Shown piece after piece: positions 1 through 13,029 of a DNA stretch of 64,000 nucleotides (positions within the stretch are counted from its first letter, which is position 1; every line of letters starts with the position of its first letter). The translations under genes and the position numbers were made by a program. The notes under the pieces were generated by a model. The model saw nothing but the letters and a program-made list of their open reading frames with translations. It was not told the origin of the DNA and made no database searches. Source of the stretch: Epiperipatus broadwayi (lineage: Eukaryota > Onychophora > Udeonychophora > Euonychophora > Peripatidae); contig JAQFVV010012499.1 in the NCBI GenBank assembly GCA_028023455.1, forward strand, positions 1,496,584-1,560,583, given 5' to 3'.

Positions 1-79
1 TCAACTGAGTTAGTTTTAGGTGAAAGCTTTAATTAAGAGCCTCATGAATAGATTTAAGTAAAGTTAAATAAATATTTTA

Positions 80-143
80 TTCTATGATCCATAGAATTGG
101 TGCCCCGGGTAATTGTTACTGTTGGTGATAGGTGTGAGTGGTT

Positions 144-176
<33 letters not shown>
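80..176 (+). repeat. SINE-like 3' tail ending in AT microsatellite
   Basis: A short stretch of higher GC ends in GTTACAATATAT and then a run of AT from about 147 to 176. Very similar endings (GTTACAATATAT or GTTATAATATAT) occur at 15921-15946 and 27275-27291, so this looks like the 3' end of a dispersed short element. No tRNA-like head can be seen here. Confidence 0.4.
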
Positions 177-178
<2 letters not shown>

Positions 179-324
179 AGTATCTGAATTAAGTTCAGGC
201 CCATATGATTTTTTCAGTTGGAGAGCTGACTTTAAAGACATGTAGATGTCTAAAAGTTTCAGATCTTCTTCTAACAATTATCTTTTAGATAAATGCTTTG
301 CTTGAGTTGGTTTTTTAGATCTAA

Positions 325-382
325 TGTCCCAACTCCTCACTGAAGAGACCCATAGGTCGAAACCGGTCTGGGGATGGGGACA
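325..382 (+). ncRNA. Hammerhead ribozyme, type I, family A copy 1
   Basis: The core is CTGAAGA (340-346), a stem II hairpin of GACC and GGTC around loop CATA (347-358), GAAA (359-362), a minimal stem III CCGG (363-366) and the cleavage dinucleotide TC (367-368). Stem I pairs 334-339 with 369-374, then has an internal loop (331-333 against 375-376), then pairs TGTCCC (325-330) with GGGACA (377-382). All conserved core positions are present, so this copy looks active. Predicted cleavage follows 368. A stem III this short usually works best in tandem or dimeric RNA. Confidence 0.9.
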
Positions 383-749
383 ATCCAAGATAAAAATGAT
401 TTGAATGCCTTCTCTTGTAGTAGCATTTATCATAAATAAAAAAAAAAAAAGCTTGTTTAGAGTTATTAGCACGCTCTTAATTTTACATATTTGTAAGTGC
501 AAGCTATATATAAGTCATGTGACATCTGACTTGTTATTATTACTATTATTATTTTGCTGTTGTGGCTTTAGCTAAATTAAAGAGCTAAGCCTACTAATAT
601 ATGAAGTATCTGAATTAAGTTCAGGCCCATATGATTTTTTCAGTTGGAGAGCTGACTTTAAAGACATGTAGATGTCTAAAAGTTTCAGATCTTCTTCTAA
701 CAATTATCTTTTAGATAAATGCTTTGCTTGAGTTGGTTTTTAGATCTAA

Positions 750-807
750 TGTCCCAACTCCTCACTGAAGAGACCCATAGGTCGAAACCAGTCTGGGGAT
801 GGGGACA
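750..807 (+). ncRNA. Hammerhead ribozyme, family A copy 2, stem III damaged
   Basis: The structure matches the copy at 325-382: CTGAAGA (765-771), stem II (772-783), GAAA (784-787), TC (792-793) and the same two-part stem I. The one visible difference in the catalytic region is stem III, CCAG (788-791) in place of CCGG. This breaks one pair and is what methylated-CpG decay on the opposite strand would give. Activity is probably reduced. Confidence 0.85.
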
Positions 808-967
808 ATCCAAGATAAAAATGATTTGAATGCCTTCTCTTGTAGTAGCATTTATCATAAATAAAAAAAAAAAAGCTTGTTTAGAGTTATTAGCACGCTC
901 TTAATTTTATATATATATATATTAAAACAAAAACAAAAAACAAAAAAATAAAGACTTATAAATCCAA

Positions 968-1020
968 TAAATAATATAATATTTCAACCAGAGGACTGGT
1001 TTTCATCAGAAAGAAAAAAA
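968..1020 (-). ncRNA. Penelope-type hammerhead, stem I decayed
   Basis: On the minus strand the order is CTGATGA (1003-1009), stem II AACCAG, loop TCCT, CTGGTT within 986-1002, GAAA (982-985) and TATT (978-981). It is almost the same motif as at 22847-22890 next to the Penelope-like relic. Stem II is fully paired here, with A-T where the other copy has G-U. Stem I no longer pairs, so this is probably inactive. It may mark the remnant of a Penelope element terminal repeat. Confidence 0.7.
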
Positions 1021-1102
1021 ATACACAGTAAAATGTTTTTTTATTTATTTTTTTTTTTTATATGTATTTCCTTTGGTTAGTTTGTTATATATTAATATTT
1101 TG

Positions 1103-1142
1103 ATATATATATATATATATATATATATCAATTCATTATACC

Positions 1143-1174
<32 letters not shown>
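1103..1174. repeat. Paired AT microsatellites
   Basis: Two AT runs (about 1103-1128 and 1147-1174) flank a short AT-rich spacer. TTCATTATACCAAT between them is mirrored by ATTGGTATAATGAA immediately after the second run, giving a small inverted repeat around it. Confidence 0.8.
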
Positions 1175-1179
<5 letters not shown>

Positions 1180-1656
1180 TATAATGAAGCAAAAGCAGAC
1201 ATTGCAAAGTAAACTCTGAAATTGGTTTTTGAAATACTTTAAGCCAAAACTGAATTCTTTATATAAATTTGAATACTAAGCAAAGAGCAAATTTACTCAA
1301 TTAAATGTCACTGCTTGATGGGTATAATTTCAGCATGCAATGTTTTTTTTAAATGGTACTTTGCTACATTATATTGTGAAACAATATTATTTATGAAAAA
1401 TACATAAAGTATTAACATTAAATTTCTAATATATATTATAAAGAAGAAAGTTGAGTGGCTGGAAACCCTCAAACAATGTACATAATGAGCTGATAAACAA
1501 CCATTACTTCAAAAATTGTAACCAACAAAAGTTAATCCATCATGAGGTAAATATTGAGTGATAAAATGAATCATAATATTATATCAGCTAAATGATAATA
1601 TATGCCAAGCTCAGGGCTTGAATACCATTGCCCTAATAATAAGAGCAACAATAAGG
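1175..1656. other. AT-rich unique sequence, no feature seen
   Basis: No open frame, domain match, repeat family or RNA structure was recognised in this stretch. Confidence 0.6.
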
Positions 1657-1657
1657 G

Positions 1658-1926
<269 letters not shown>

Positions 1927-1937
1927 CATGATTATTA

Positions 1938-2460
1938 AGATAAAAACAATATATTATGTAACTTTTCATACTCCCTTTTAAAAATATAATGGCTCTTAAT
2001 ATTTAAAGCACAAGTCATTAAAGGATTAAGTTACTTTAAAACTCTCTATTCATAATACATCTTCCAAGTACAGCACATCTTACAACTTTTTGTACTCCAC
2101 TGCCATAATCAGATTCAACATTAAATTTTGTTTATTAAATAAAAACATGTTTTCTTATGTTTTCCACATAAATTTCTGTAAAACAATTTTGTTCTTAAAT
2201 AAATTTCTCTAATAATCTTAAATGTAAAATGAATATTTCAGGGTTCATATGATTAATATTTGACTAATTATAAATTTTATTCTTCTCTTTTGATTTGAAA
2301 ACTATTAAATAAAGAAAGATATCCTAGTGAACAATGCAGCAAGACATAATTTAACCCCTAAGATAATGTCCCATTAAATTACAATAATATTAATTTTAAA
2401 GTCTTTAAATAATTAAAAAATTCTAAATTTAAAATAAGATCACTAAATATCACATGATCA
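1938..2460. other. AT-rich sequence, no feature seen
   Basis: No coding frame, repeat family or structured RNA was recognised between the TAA run and the family E element. Confidence 0.6.
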
Positions 2461-2590
2461 CCATTTCTTATGCTTGCTCATAACAGTTATTAAAACAGAT
2501 AAATCATACAGAAGTGCTACTCAGAGCAAACCAGAGTAATCAATGGATTACAGAAGGCTTGTGCATAAAATTCCTATCTAGTGTCTAATC

Positions 2591-2649
2591 ATCCAATATC
2601 CCCAGACTAGTGTCTAGTTTGTGGATTTCATCAGTGAGGAGCATTGGAT
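2591..2649 (-). ncRNA. Hammerhead ribozyme relic, family E
   Basis: Minus strand: CTGATGA is intact and the outer stem I helix ATCCAAT with ATTGGAT (2643-2649 and 2591-2597) is perfect. The conserved GAAA reads GACA and stem II has lost pairing, so this copy should be inactive. It preserves an outer stem I pairing that the otherwise better copy at 42903 has partly lost. Confidence 0.7.
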
Positions 2650-2969
2650 CTGAGAGCACTGCACTTAGATCTTAGGATCTAATGCAACTCTCCAGAAGAC
2701 ACTTTTTATCTCTACTTAACTACAAAACCATGAGTCTAAAATTGAAAACACAATAATATTTCCAATCCAAGCTCATTAGCTTATATAGTCATAAAGGTCT
2801 TAATTCAGTACCCATACATTTTGGTGTCTTTAGTTCTTTAATAACCATAGCCACCACTATCCTATTAGGCAGGATTGGTATTAAACCACTAAGCATCACA
2901 TGATGACAATTTCTTATGCTTGCTCATAATTGTTATTAAAATGGACAAAACTCTCCATAGAGTAGTATT

Positions 2970-3007
2970 CTCTTCACTGACACAAGCTAGAAACTTCTTT
3001 GGGGATA
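2970..3007 (+). ncRNA. Deleted hammerhead relic, family E, plus orientation
   Basis: CACTGA followed directly by CACAAGC, AGAAAC and TTGGGGATATTGG aligns with the plus-sense family E hammerhead, but the GA of CTGATGA and half of stem II are deleted. It shows that the orientation switch in this element lies upstream, near 2968. Confidence 0.5.
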
Positions 3008-3119
3008 TTGGATGAGTACACACTAGATAGGGATTTTATGCACTAGTCTTCTGGCATCAATTGATTACTGTGGCTTGCACTCAGTGGCACTAATATATGG
3101 ATAGTTTTGCCTAATAGAT

Positions 3120-5430
3120 GGATTTTTCAGATACACTAAACAAAATTTAATATAGAAGTGAATTGTAATTTACAGTTTAAAATAAATAAATAAATAATAT
3201 GGGATAGTTAATGAAACTTTCTACAATATTGATATTAGAAATTTTTTTCTAATTTTTACACATCATTCTATTATAATGTCCCTAATGAATGCATTTAATA
3301 CCCTTGTAAGATATAACTTACCAATCCATGTGGTGAGGTTAATACTGAAGAATATGTGTATTCCTTACTGAAGCTACATATACAAATTTTAAAATTTTAA
3401 CATCAAATATTAACCAAATTTTTATCTTGAGGTGCTGGAAAAGCACACATACACCAGACAAATACAACCTACACTCATATATACTAAGAATGTAACTGAA
3501 GGCAAGAGTGGCATTCCTCAAATGCCAGGATAATATCATGGTAATACCCTACTCATGGATTTATACAAAAATACACAAATAAATCCACATATGGATAATA
3601 AGGCTAAGGTAAAATAAATGATGGTATGACCTCAAAGAAAATGTACTTACATCTAAAGACAATAAATAAACTAGGATTTTATCACTAGTCATAAAGAGAA
3701 TGAGAATGAATCATGAAGACAGAACAATAATAAAAAGGATTTGCCTTAAACAGAGCATTATATGCTTAATCACTGAATAAACAAACTTTAGAGTTCACTA
3801 GTAAAAATAACAAAGTAGGAAAGAGTCTAAGCCTCTACCTCCTTAAAATGCACTTACAAGATAGACATCAACAAGAAAAAGACTAATGTTTCAATCTCTT
3901 TTAAAAACAACCAAGTAACTGATGTGTAAAGGTGATAAATTAATGACTAATGCTAAATATAGCTCATAAAAATATTTCATAAAATAAAGAATAAATATAC
4001 ATCAGTTTCTGATTCAGTTAACATTTGCATATGCATTCAATTATAAATAAGTTTATGATATGGACAGGTATAACACATTTAAAATTGACAGGATACAGTA
4101 TCTAAAATAGGGTTCTGCATATTGCAGATGTCCAGCTTATTGTAATATAGCACTTTCAAGTTAGTTACATGCACAATATTTTACATGATAAAATTAAGCA
4201 AAAATCTTTAAAGATGTTAGCACAAATATGTGTGTCTTTTCAAATTGATTAAACATATTTCATGAATAAAAGCACAAATAATGCTGCATATTTAATATTT
4301 CAATAGAATATTATATTAACACTCTCATATCTTTTGAAAGCACATACTAATTAAGGAACAATGTTTTCAAAAGTCAAAATTTTAGAAAGAGATAGAATTC
4401 CAATAATAACAATAATGAAGAGCAGATATTTTGAAATAAGGAAGAAGAATAAGTTCATAGATAAACTTTTATACTAAAAATTCAGTAGTATTCACATTTT
4501 AATTATATGAAATACAATTATTTCTGGCTATTGATGAAAAGCAATAATTTTGGATATAATAATAAATTCAAAAACATACATTTCCATTGATATTTCAAAA
4601 ATATGTTAGATGTACAAGTACATATTATAATATTAATAGATTTCTATTAAATGATATAAAATAAATGTCAATGCATTAGGACAATATATTTTATTATTTT
4701 AGTGTGAAGTAGACAATAAAAATTTTTAGTGAGTAAGTCATTTTCACATCACTGCTAACAAAAATAATTGTCATTTAAAGACAATAACTTTTTAAATAAT
4801 TTGCTTTATTAAATAAATGAGTGTTATCTCTTAAATTCATTCATAAAGCATTTTGTAAAAAATATGTATAAGTATCCAACCAATATAGGCTTTACAGGAA
4901 AACTAAGGATTATGAAAAGTTTGAAATAAATTAAATACCTTCTTATTGAAACATGTGTGAATTCAGGCAAGACATTTATAAAATATTTCATAATTACAAA
5001 ACAGGTTGGATTTAAATCCTTTTCATTTAAAATAAAATAATCCCAAAAACCATCTTTTTAACACTCAGAAAATTTAAAACATTCTTCAAATAAAGATGCT
5101 TAAAGAATAGTTATAATAATGTAAAGACTTTAACAATCTTTAAGCTTTCAACATATCTTAAAATTTAATTTTATAATATCAACTGACTATAATATGGAAA
5201 ATAGAATTAATAAAAGTTCTTATGCAAAAGGAATGATAATGACACTTTTTCTCAAAACCCATTGATTTAATTCTAGCAGTAACAATTTAATTTCTGTTGA
5301 GTATTCTTTTGACTATCCCATAATGCATATTCTGTAATGCAATTTTAAGCATTAGAAAACTTTATCAGCTTAAAGATTGAGTCTTTAAAACTTTAAAACA
5401 AAAAAAAAAAACTAATTAAAAATAGTTATA
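3120..5430. other. AT-rich sequence without recognisable features
   Basis: No gene, structured RNA or clear repeat family was recognised. A 66-codon minus frame at 3339-3539 has no recognisable domain and is the size expected by chance. Confidence 0.55.
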
Positions 5431-5518
5431 TCTTAAGCATAAAATAATAAGTTGATGTTTTCTACAAGCAAATATATAAGCAAGGATATAACTGTATTCA
5501 CCAGCTTTATGAGAGAAA

Positions 5519-6080
5519 TTATTATAAGCAATATGTATGAATATGTGAAGAAATGCAAAGAAAGTAAAGGAGAAGAATAAGAGTATATACTTCTAATAAG
5601 AAGAAAATTACCCAAAGTATTAGGAAGAAGAGAGGACAATATTTGGATAAAAGATAGAGGAAATTTGAGAAGCTCTGATGAAAACTGCCGGACAATTGAA
5701 ACTGTCAGGAAAATAAAAAAAAATTATTAAATTTTTTTTTTGCATTAAAGTGTATCTGAGACAAGTTATTATAAGCAATATATATGAACATGTGAAGAAA
5801 TGCAAAGAAAGTAAAGAAGAAGAATAAAAACATATACTTCTAATAAAAAGAAAATTGCATGAAATAATAGGAAGAAAAAGGACAATATTTGAATAAAAGA
5901 TAGAGGAAATTTGAGAAGCTCCGATGATGACTGCTGGATAGTTGAAACTGTCAGGAAAATAAAGAAGTTTTATTAAAAGATATTTTTTGCATAAAGTGTA
6001 TATGACAGAAGTTATTATACGAAATATATATGAATATGTAAAGAAATGCAAAGAAAGTAAAGGATAAGAATAAGAGTAAG
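5519..6080. repeat. Tandem repeat, 246-bp unit, about 2.3 copies
   Basis: TTATTATAAGCAATAT recurs at 5519 and 5766, and a variant (TTATTATACGAAATAT) at 6012, giving periods of 247 and 246 bp. Each unit holds GAAGAAATGCAAAGAAAGTA or a close variant. Units 1 and 2 also share GAAACTGTCAGGAAAATAAA. Frames on the minus strand across it follow the repeat and do not resemble a protein family. Confidence 0.85.
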
Positions 6081-6084
6081 AACT

Positions 6085-8880
6085 GAAATAGGTATTTATA
6101 TTATAAGCAGTTTAGATAGAAAGAAATTCATAAAAATGATTCTGGAATATATGAATACAGTCCAAAATATCTTCAATAATAAAAGACAATATCCAAAAAT
6201 AATTACAGAATTATAAATATAGAGCTATCATTTAGTATTTATTCATTACTTATGTTAACCATGGATAGTTCTTAGTAGAATTAATAGAATAAATTACTGT
6301 TTTATATATAGATATTAGAAGTAAGCCAGAAAAGTTATGATATTTTGTTTATTTTGTTACAATTATGTAAGTGAAATAAATATATCATGTGTTCATCATA
6401 TCATATCATGGTACTATTATATGGTATGGAGAATTTGTTACTGTTGTGAAATAAATACATATGAGGTATCTAGATTAAGTTGTCAGAATTATCTGCAATC
6501 AATCATACAATTAAACTAAAATACTGATAATACAAAAGATATTCACATTTATCTTAGAGCATCATGGTGAATTTCAGTTACATGTTTGAATATTCAGTTT
6601 ATGTAATCAAAAAATCTACTTACTTACTCATGCTAAAACATTTTTATGTTTTATGCATAATCATCAAACAAAATTCATTTTTTGTGCATGATACACAGGT
6701 TTATAACAAGTACTAGCCTCTAATTTTAACTGGGAAAAAAGATATATCTGACAATATTTTCACAGAGAATTTTGGATACCAAAACATTTTAAGAGTTTCT
6801 GTATGAAAATCAGTGTTTCTGGCAATATTCTAATGATGTGAATAGGCGGATTGATAAATAATGAAATAATTAATGCCTACCCTAATTCTTAATAATAATG
6901 CCACTGGATGTCTAACCCAGAAGATCTCTATCCAAAGCAAATGGGTAACAAATTATAATATTAAATAGCTTAATTATCTGAAGTGATTGATATTTGTTAA
7001 AGATATGTTGTTTTTGTAATAATAGCAGAAAGATAATTTTAAACACATAATTGTCTTATTTTTTACCATAAAATTAAGCCCATATACTATTTGGATTCTT
7101 CAATATAATCAGTAATTATTAAATATCTTTTTTTTTAAAGAAAAAAAATAGGCATATAATATTTTTTTATAGTAGACTTTGGAATTTTTTCTATTGTATT
7201 TTTTATTGATCCTTTAAATTTACTTATATAATGGTCCATTAAAAATACAAATTTAAATATATCATCAATGTATTTCTATTGTAATTAAAATAATAAATTA
7301 ATAATTTAATTTTCATAATATTTTACAAGTAGTGGCCTAAAATATCGACAATTGTTTTTTCACTATATCAATTTTATTTTCACAATTCTCTTTAAACACT
7401 GATACAATTTATAACAATTAAATAGTAACAGACTAAGTTTGATTAACGAACACAAATGACCCCGAGAGATAATTGAATAAACAAAGAGTTGGCAAACAGA
7501 AATGGCAATCATTAATAAGAGAAAAGCAAATGAATAAACTTCCAGCTTAAATCTAAAATCTGTAATTAGTCATCCTAAAATCTATTAGAAAACTGAAATA
7601 CTATTCTCTGATATATATTTTGAAATTACATTACTGCAGATATTTAAACTACATATTATGTTAAATTATATTTGTATAATTATAAATAAATACATTTTGC
7701 ATATAGCTGTACACTTTAAAGGCAAGTCATCTAATACTCAATTTTATATCGATTAATCATTAATGTATATAATGAATATAATCATATCTTTAATTGTTTG
7801 TGCTATCATATAACAAATGTACTCTAGCTCTAAATTAAACAATACAGTTCTATTCAAATGATTTGAATTAAGATTTTAGTTATGTTATCGCACTTAGAAT
7901 TGATTACCATTGAATCACTGCACTAAACTGCATAGGAAAAATAATCAAATGAATTATTTCTTATGATTTCATGTGATATTTGAGTACCAGAAATGACAGC
8001 TTGAATTTTAATGCATCAACCTTTAACTTCAAGCCATCAGTCTTTTCACCACTACCAACAAGATAAGGACATTCAATATATACAAATAAAGTAATATTTA
8101 TTAAGGCTATAACCTTAAGACTATGCATGCCCCTGAAAAAATGACAGTAGGGACCTCTGCAAAATTGGTGTTCATAGTCATATGATATTCAAACATTCTA
8201 CTATTAGATTAAACACTATAGTTTCCACCAATATACTGAACTAAGATTTTTTGATAGTGATTTAGTACATTCCTGTGCACTTTCTTTATATACCTTGAGG
8301 GATCCACTGCCAACACTGAAAATATTAAGCAATAAATTTAACATCTTCCCACAGTTTTGGTAAATATTGAATGAAACATTTATTTATATAGCACTATGTT
8401 TATAAATTGTAATAAACTAAAGATTAGCCTTTCAAGCTAATGTACATGTGCTTTTTACAAATGTTAATAATAATAAATGAATACTTTCATTTCCAACAGA
8501 AGATAAAGTCTTTGCAAATGAATAAATGAACCCACTTATTCATTCAACCCAAGCACTTATATATGGGCAATGAATATGTTGCATAGTTTTGAATTAAGGC
8601 AGTGTTTTGAGATTTTTATGAAAGATCGTAAAAGTAAATAGAACAAATGTATATTTTGTCAAGTAGTTCACTAAATAATATGAACAAAATATGTAAATAG
8701 TGATATCTTTTTTATAATAATGTTGTTTGAATTGTGCCAAATTGTTTATTTTTCAGTTTATTCACTAATTAATATACACCAATAAACATCAAATGATGGG
8801 TTTTGCCTGTTTTAATTAATATAAACAGCAAATATGTAAATAGTAGAACACTTGTTTTTATTTTGTACTTGTTGTTGATC
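6085..8880. other. AT-rich sequence without recognisable features
   Basis: No coding region, structured RNA or repeat family was identified. Only short homopolymer and dinucleotide tracts stand out. Confidence 0.55.
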
Positions 8881-8919
8881 CCTATGCTGATAAAATAAAG
8901 AATATCAGATGGAATACAT

Positions 8920-9318
8920 ACTGATTCTGTACTGATGACATTGCCAAACCACTCACATAGTTTGAAGCTGCAATTTGTTCATTCACCACACTGATATCAG
9001 TCTCTTCAAAATTTTGAAACTTGTTTTCATCTTCATGATGGACCTGCCCATAAACACAACTGAAATGGACTGGTTCAATCTCTATGATAGAATTTTTCCA
9101 CACTTCACTTTTGTCCAAGCAGCCAAAAACTATGTGATGATTGAATAATCTTGGGATGAAGCCAAAGCCAAAATTTTCAATAAAATGAGCGACACCTTCT
9201 CAGAATAATTACAGATCATCTGAATTTTATCTATTGGAAAATGTGTCAGCAGAATAGCATCAATATAGATATCTTCTGAGCCTTTCTTAAGGACATTCAT
9301 ACTTTTTTTAACTGCCAA
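8920..9318 (-). pseudogene. Coding-like relic or exon, identity unknown
   Basis: Two overlapping minus-strand frames form one continuous coding-like stretch if a frame change near 9200 is allowed. The first part (9318 to about 9205) contains KKGSEDIYIDAILLTHF. The second (about 9198 to 8928) contains FGFGFIPRLFNHHIVFG and then ISVVNEQIAASNYVSG. The sequence is richer in mixed, acidic and small residues than random frames here. It is preceded on the minus strand by a possible acceptor (TTGGCAG, about 9319) and followed by a possible donor (GTATGT, 8925-8930). I do not recognise the family. It may be a decayed exon, a processed pseudogene or a transposon remnant. Confidence 0.45.
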
Positions 9319-9329
9319 TGAAAATATTT

Positions 9330-12300
9330 ATTCTTTTTTTTTGGGTTTGTAGTTTGTTTTCTTCAAAAAATACTTCAACTGTGAGGAAAAGCAGTGGGGG
9401 AAGAGGATTAAAGAGGTTTTTAAGTTCTGAGGAAGATTTCAGGGGTATGGAAAACTATAAAAATATCAAGAAATGATTGTCTGAGCATTGGTTAATAATA
9501 AATAAATTAAATGTGTTAAAAGTAGATTGAAAAAATACTTTGTTGTAATTATACTGTCATCAATCTCACTTACATTGTTATTGTTATTTAGGAGGAAAAA
9601 GTCTATTATTTGTTCATTAAAATTTCTCAATTTTTATTCTATTATTAGTTATTAAATTTCAAATATTTTTACTATCATTCAATTGTAGTACTATTTTGAT
9701 AAAAGTATATATAACCCATATTATTTCTATGTTCACTTATCATTTATTATTTTCAGTAGCAGTTGAGTGGCTCCCCCAGTTATGTATAAATAGTATAAAG
9801 CAAACAAAAAATAATGTACTCATCTTTTTAATATTAATGACTGATATTCAATGAAAAGCAATGGAACTAATCATGCTGGTTTACATGTTAAATTATATAC
9901 AATTATTGCCTTTTTATATGCATAAAATAGATATTTCATATCTATTTCATAATAATTCCATGTGGTCTAATGCATGATAGGATTAATTTCTAATACTGTG
10001 TGAAGCAGTATTAAAAGGTGTGGCTTTAAACCAATGTAAAATACGACTAGTAAGAGTTAAAATTTCATGAAGGAAAAAATATGAAAAGTTAATTTGATTA
10101 TCAGTAATTGATAGATTTAAACTTTAAAAAAAGAAGGAAGTATTTAGGTAGATAATTCGTGATGAGAATATTTGAATCAATTACTAAAATATTGAATTCC
10201 TCCAAAAAAAAAAAGAACATAAACAGACTAGGCAGATTACTTAAAAATAAGATAAAAATGGAACTTCTATAGGTTTAGTTTAATAAAAAAATATTAAAAA
10301 AGATTAAGATTATATTATGTATATATTTATACAGTGGCATTATTGAAAGAAAGACAATAAAGTTGGTTTTTTTAATTAATAGATAAAACAATAATTTCTT
10401 GTTTATATTCTAAGAGAAAACATACTTAAGAACATAATTATAAGACAAAATTTTAACTCAATATGATTATGAATCTAAGATTTTATAAGAAAAAACAAAT
10501 AAGGTCACAGAGCATGTGCATACAAAACATGAATTTCTTTATAAGAAAATATATTGAGCTGGATATTATGGAAGCTGACATAACTTTCATTAATTAAAAA
10601 TTTAGAGACCACATTAACTGTTTGAAATCTATCTTTGGAGCTCATCTTTGTGACTTGAATACAGCATTCTAAAATAAGTTTCATTTACAACTAAGAAGTT
10701 CAGTTATAGTAGGTATTTATTCCAAAAGATTTACACAGCAAAACTCTTTACCAGAAAAAGAAGAAAAGTTTAAATAACCCTAATATTTTTTATTAATGAG
10801 CAAGTGACCATTCTAAGCTTGTATTAATGACAAATTCATATAATCTATGAAGTAATTTTACATCATAAAAGAACTATCTTAAATAATTAAACCTCATAAG
10901 ATGCTGGGAATTTTTGTTTAAAAAATCACTTCATTATGGTTAATAACATAAATTACTCAAATTGTCATTTATTATTTGTACTTATAAGTTGAACTATTTC
11001 CATCATCTAACATTATATATTGAAAACCATTAGAAAAAAATATAAGCTTTACTTGAATATTACAATTACATTCAACTGTTATAAATAACTAAAATGTCTT
11101 CAATTAATAAACTGATATTTGTTTAAGATGTAAATCATAGGATATATAAAACATAAATTCTTAAATTACAAATCTGTAAATAAATCATTTACTTAGTTAT
11201 TTATTAATTATTTATATAAACATTACCATGTCAAAATGCTAATTCCATGGAATTTTATCTGAGGGGAATTCAGGTGATTTTTGATTAAACTAAATATAAT
11301 AAATTGGGGATGATATATTGGTCAATGTTAATGATTGACTTCTGGAAGCTTATAAAGAAAATTTGGCAAAATAATCTTTACAAACAGAGTATATCCCTAG
11401 AATTTTTCTTGACTATATTCATCTGGTGCCCAAACAGAGATGAAGACCATCATTATTATTAACTAAATCTTTAAGATTTTATCATGACCATTATAATTAA
11501 GTCAATTCTGAAGTTTAGAGTATTTTATTCTAAATGATTTTATGCTTACTTCATGATATAAAATTGTATTTTCACAAATATTCATATCATCAGAAGATAC
11601 ATCAATTATTAGAATATCATATAAAATGATTATCCAAAATGATTATGCCTGGATTATTCACTTTTAATCAAAACAACTAATAGTTTTTAAAAATGTACTT
11701 ATATAAAATATATCCTTAAAAAGAAAATAAGAATATTTATATTGTTTCATATAAAGAAATCTTATTTAAAAACGTAGCAAACTTAAGATGTTATATGTAA
11801 AAATAAATTTTTAAAGTGTATTGTATATTGCAAATAAACATATAAACTGTATAGTAAATTTGTCAAATAAATAGAAGAAAATAAAAATTTAATAAATAAA
11901 ATTCGATATGTTTTCCCCACCTTCTTGCAATAACAATCAGCAGTAAACAAAGTATCCGATCAATGAAAAAATATATTTACAAAAAGTCATGGCCCAGCCT
12001 CATTTGCTTCATTTACTGCAGACTAAAATATATAATGGATTACAAAATTGATCAATCATTTTATTAATCAAAGTCTTTTCATGTTTTCTAGAACACTAAA
12101 AAACCATCAGCAGGGATTGGAGTTATAATCAATAAGAAAAGCCCATTCAATTCCTTTAAAATATTTATTGATTCACACATTCTCCTTGATCTAAAGTTAA
12201 TTAGCAGACTAATTCTGATCTTAAACTTCATGTTTGTATATTAAACTCATTCATTCTTGATACTAGGGAAATTCACTTGTGTCACATGACAAGTTTGTCA

Positions 12301-13020
12301 ATAAATAATTACACATATTTGCATTACTATTTATGAATTGAGAGGACTTCTGTTATGAAGCTCTATCACTTTTAATAATACTAACACTCATATCTTATTA
12401 AACATGATATTTTACTCCCTAGTATGAAGTATAAAGTTATTGGATTAATATAACACTAAAATATTTACATTTATCAGACCATGCAGCATTTAGTGTATCT
12501 CTGGTACCAATTTCACTAATAGAATCATAATCTCCACTGGTAGAATCATCAAAATTCTCCTTCCAACAAATAACCCAGAGTTTCTGACCTCAGAGATATA
12601 ACTTTATTTATATAAACTGCAGCATGTGAACATAGATATTGTATCTTATTCTATCAATTGTATCACCAGGTCAACATCTCATTATTTGGGATTCTAGCCC
12701 TTGTGGATGAATAATGCATGAAAATTATTTTAATTGCTTCATAAGTTAGTAATTACTTGAAATAATGCTTAGCAATCTGATTTCACACTTTGTTCCAGAT
12801 ACTATATCATATGGTCTTTGGATCACTCCTCTTCAATTTAAGATTGAACTATCCTCACATTACAAGATGAAACTATTTGTGGAGAGTACAATTTATAGAC
12901 TATATACATGTATTTTAAGGAAAAATTTCAGAAAGAAAAACTATTTAACATCTCTATTTTTTCCCTCAGAGAATGAAATGACATTAAATTATGCCTAGGC
13001 ATTTTATTCAAAAGTTAACT
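9330..13020. other. AT-rich sequence without recognisable features
   Basis: Nothing beyond A- and T-rich tracts and short chance frames was recognised. A plus frame at 12765-12998 (77 codons) has no recognisable domain. Confidence 0.5.
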
Positions 13021-13029
13021 TCAGTGGCA

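Larger units (their letters stand above)
171..912 (+). mobile_element. Family A hammerhead repeat, 1.7 tandem units of about 425 bp
   Basis: The sequence at 171-492 recurs almost unchanged at 597-912, so the unit is about 425 bp and the second copy is cut short. Each copy holds the palindrome AGACATGTAGATGTCT (236-251 and 662-677), a TTTAGATCTA box (314 and 738) and then a plus-strand hammerhead. Both outer ends lie in AT runs, which hides any target duplication. Direct repeats of a non-coding unit with one ribozyme per unit are what a retrozyme copied from circular or multimeric RNA would leave. No reading frame of note exists, so movement would depend on an enzyme supplied in trans. Confidence 0.75.
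2463..3117 (-). mobile_element. Family E hammerhead repeat, foldback arrangement
   Basis: A minus-sense unit runs from 2463 to about 2908 and begins again at 2909 (ATTTCTTATGC starts both, period 446 bp). Near 2968 the element switches to plus orientation and continues to about 3117 with the reverse complement of the first unit (GGGGATATTGGATGAG at 3000). The same unit, with the same kind of orientation switch, occurs at 42797-43877. No protein is encoded. A transcript across the junction could fold back on itself. Confidence 0.7.

Noticed and set aside
278-502. 74-codon minus frame
   Set aside because: It is antisense to the family A unit with its hammerhead, and its residues follow the repeat.
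5433-6051. 68- and 143-codon minus frames rich in Ile, Phe, Ser and Tyr
   Set aside because: They follow the 246-bp tandem repeat and have no domain or consistent codon pattern.
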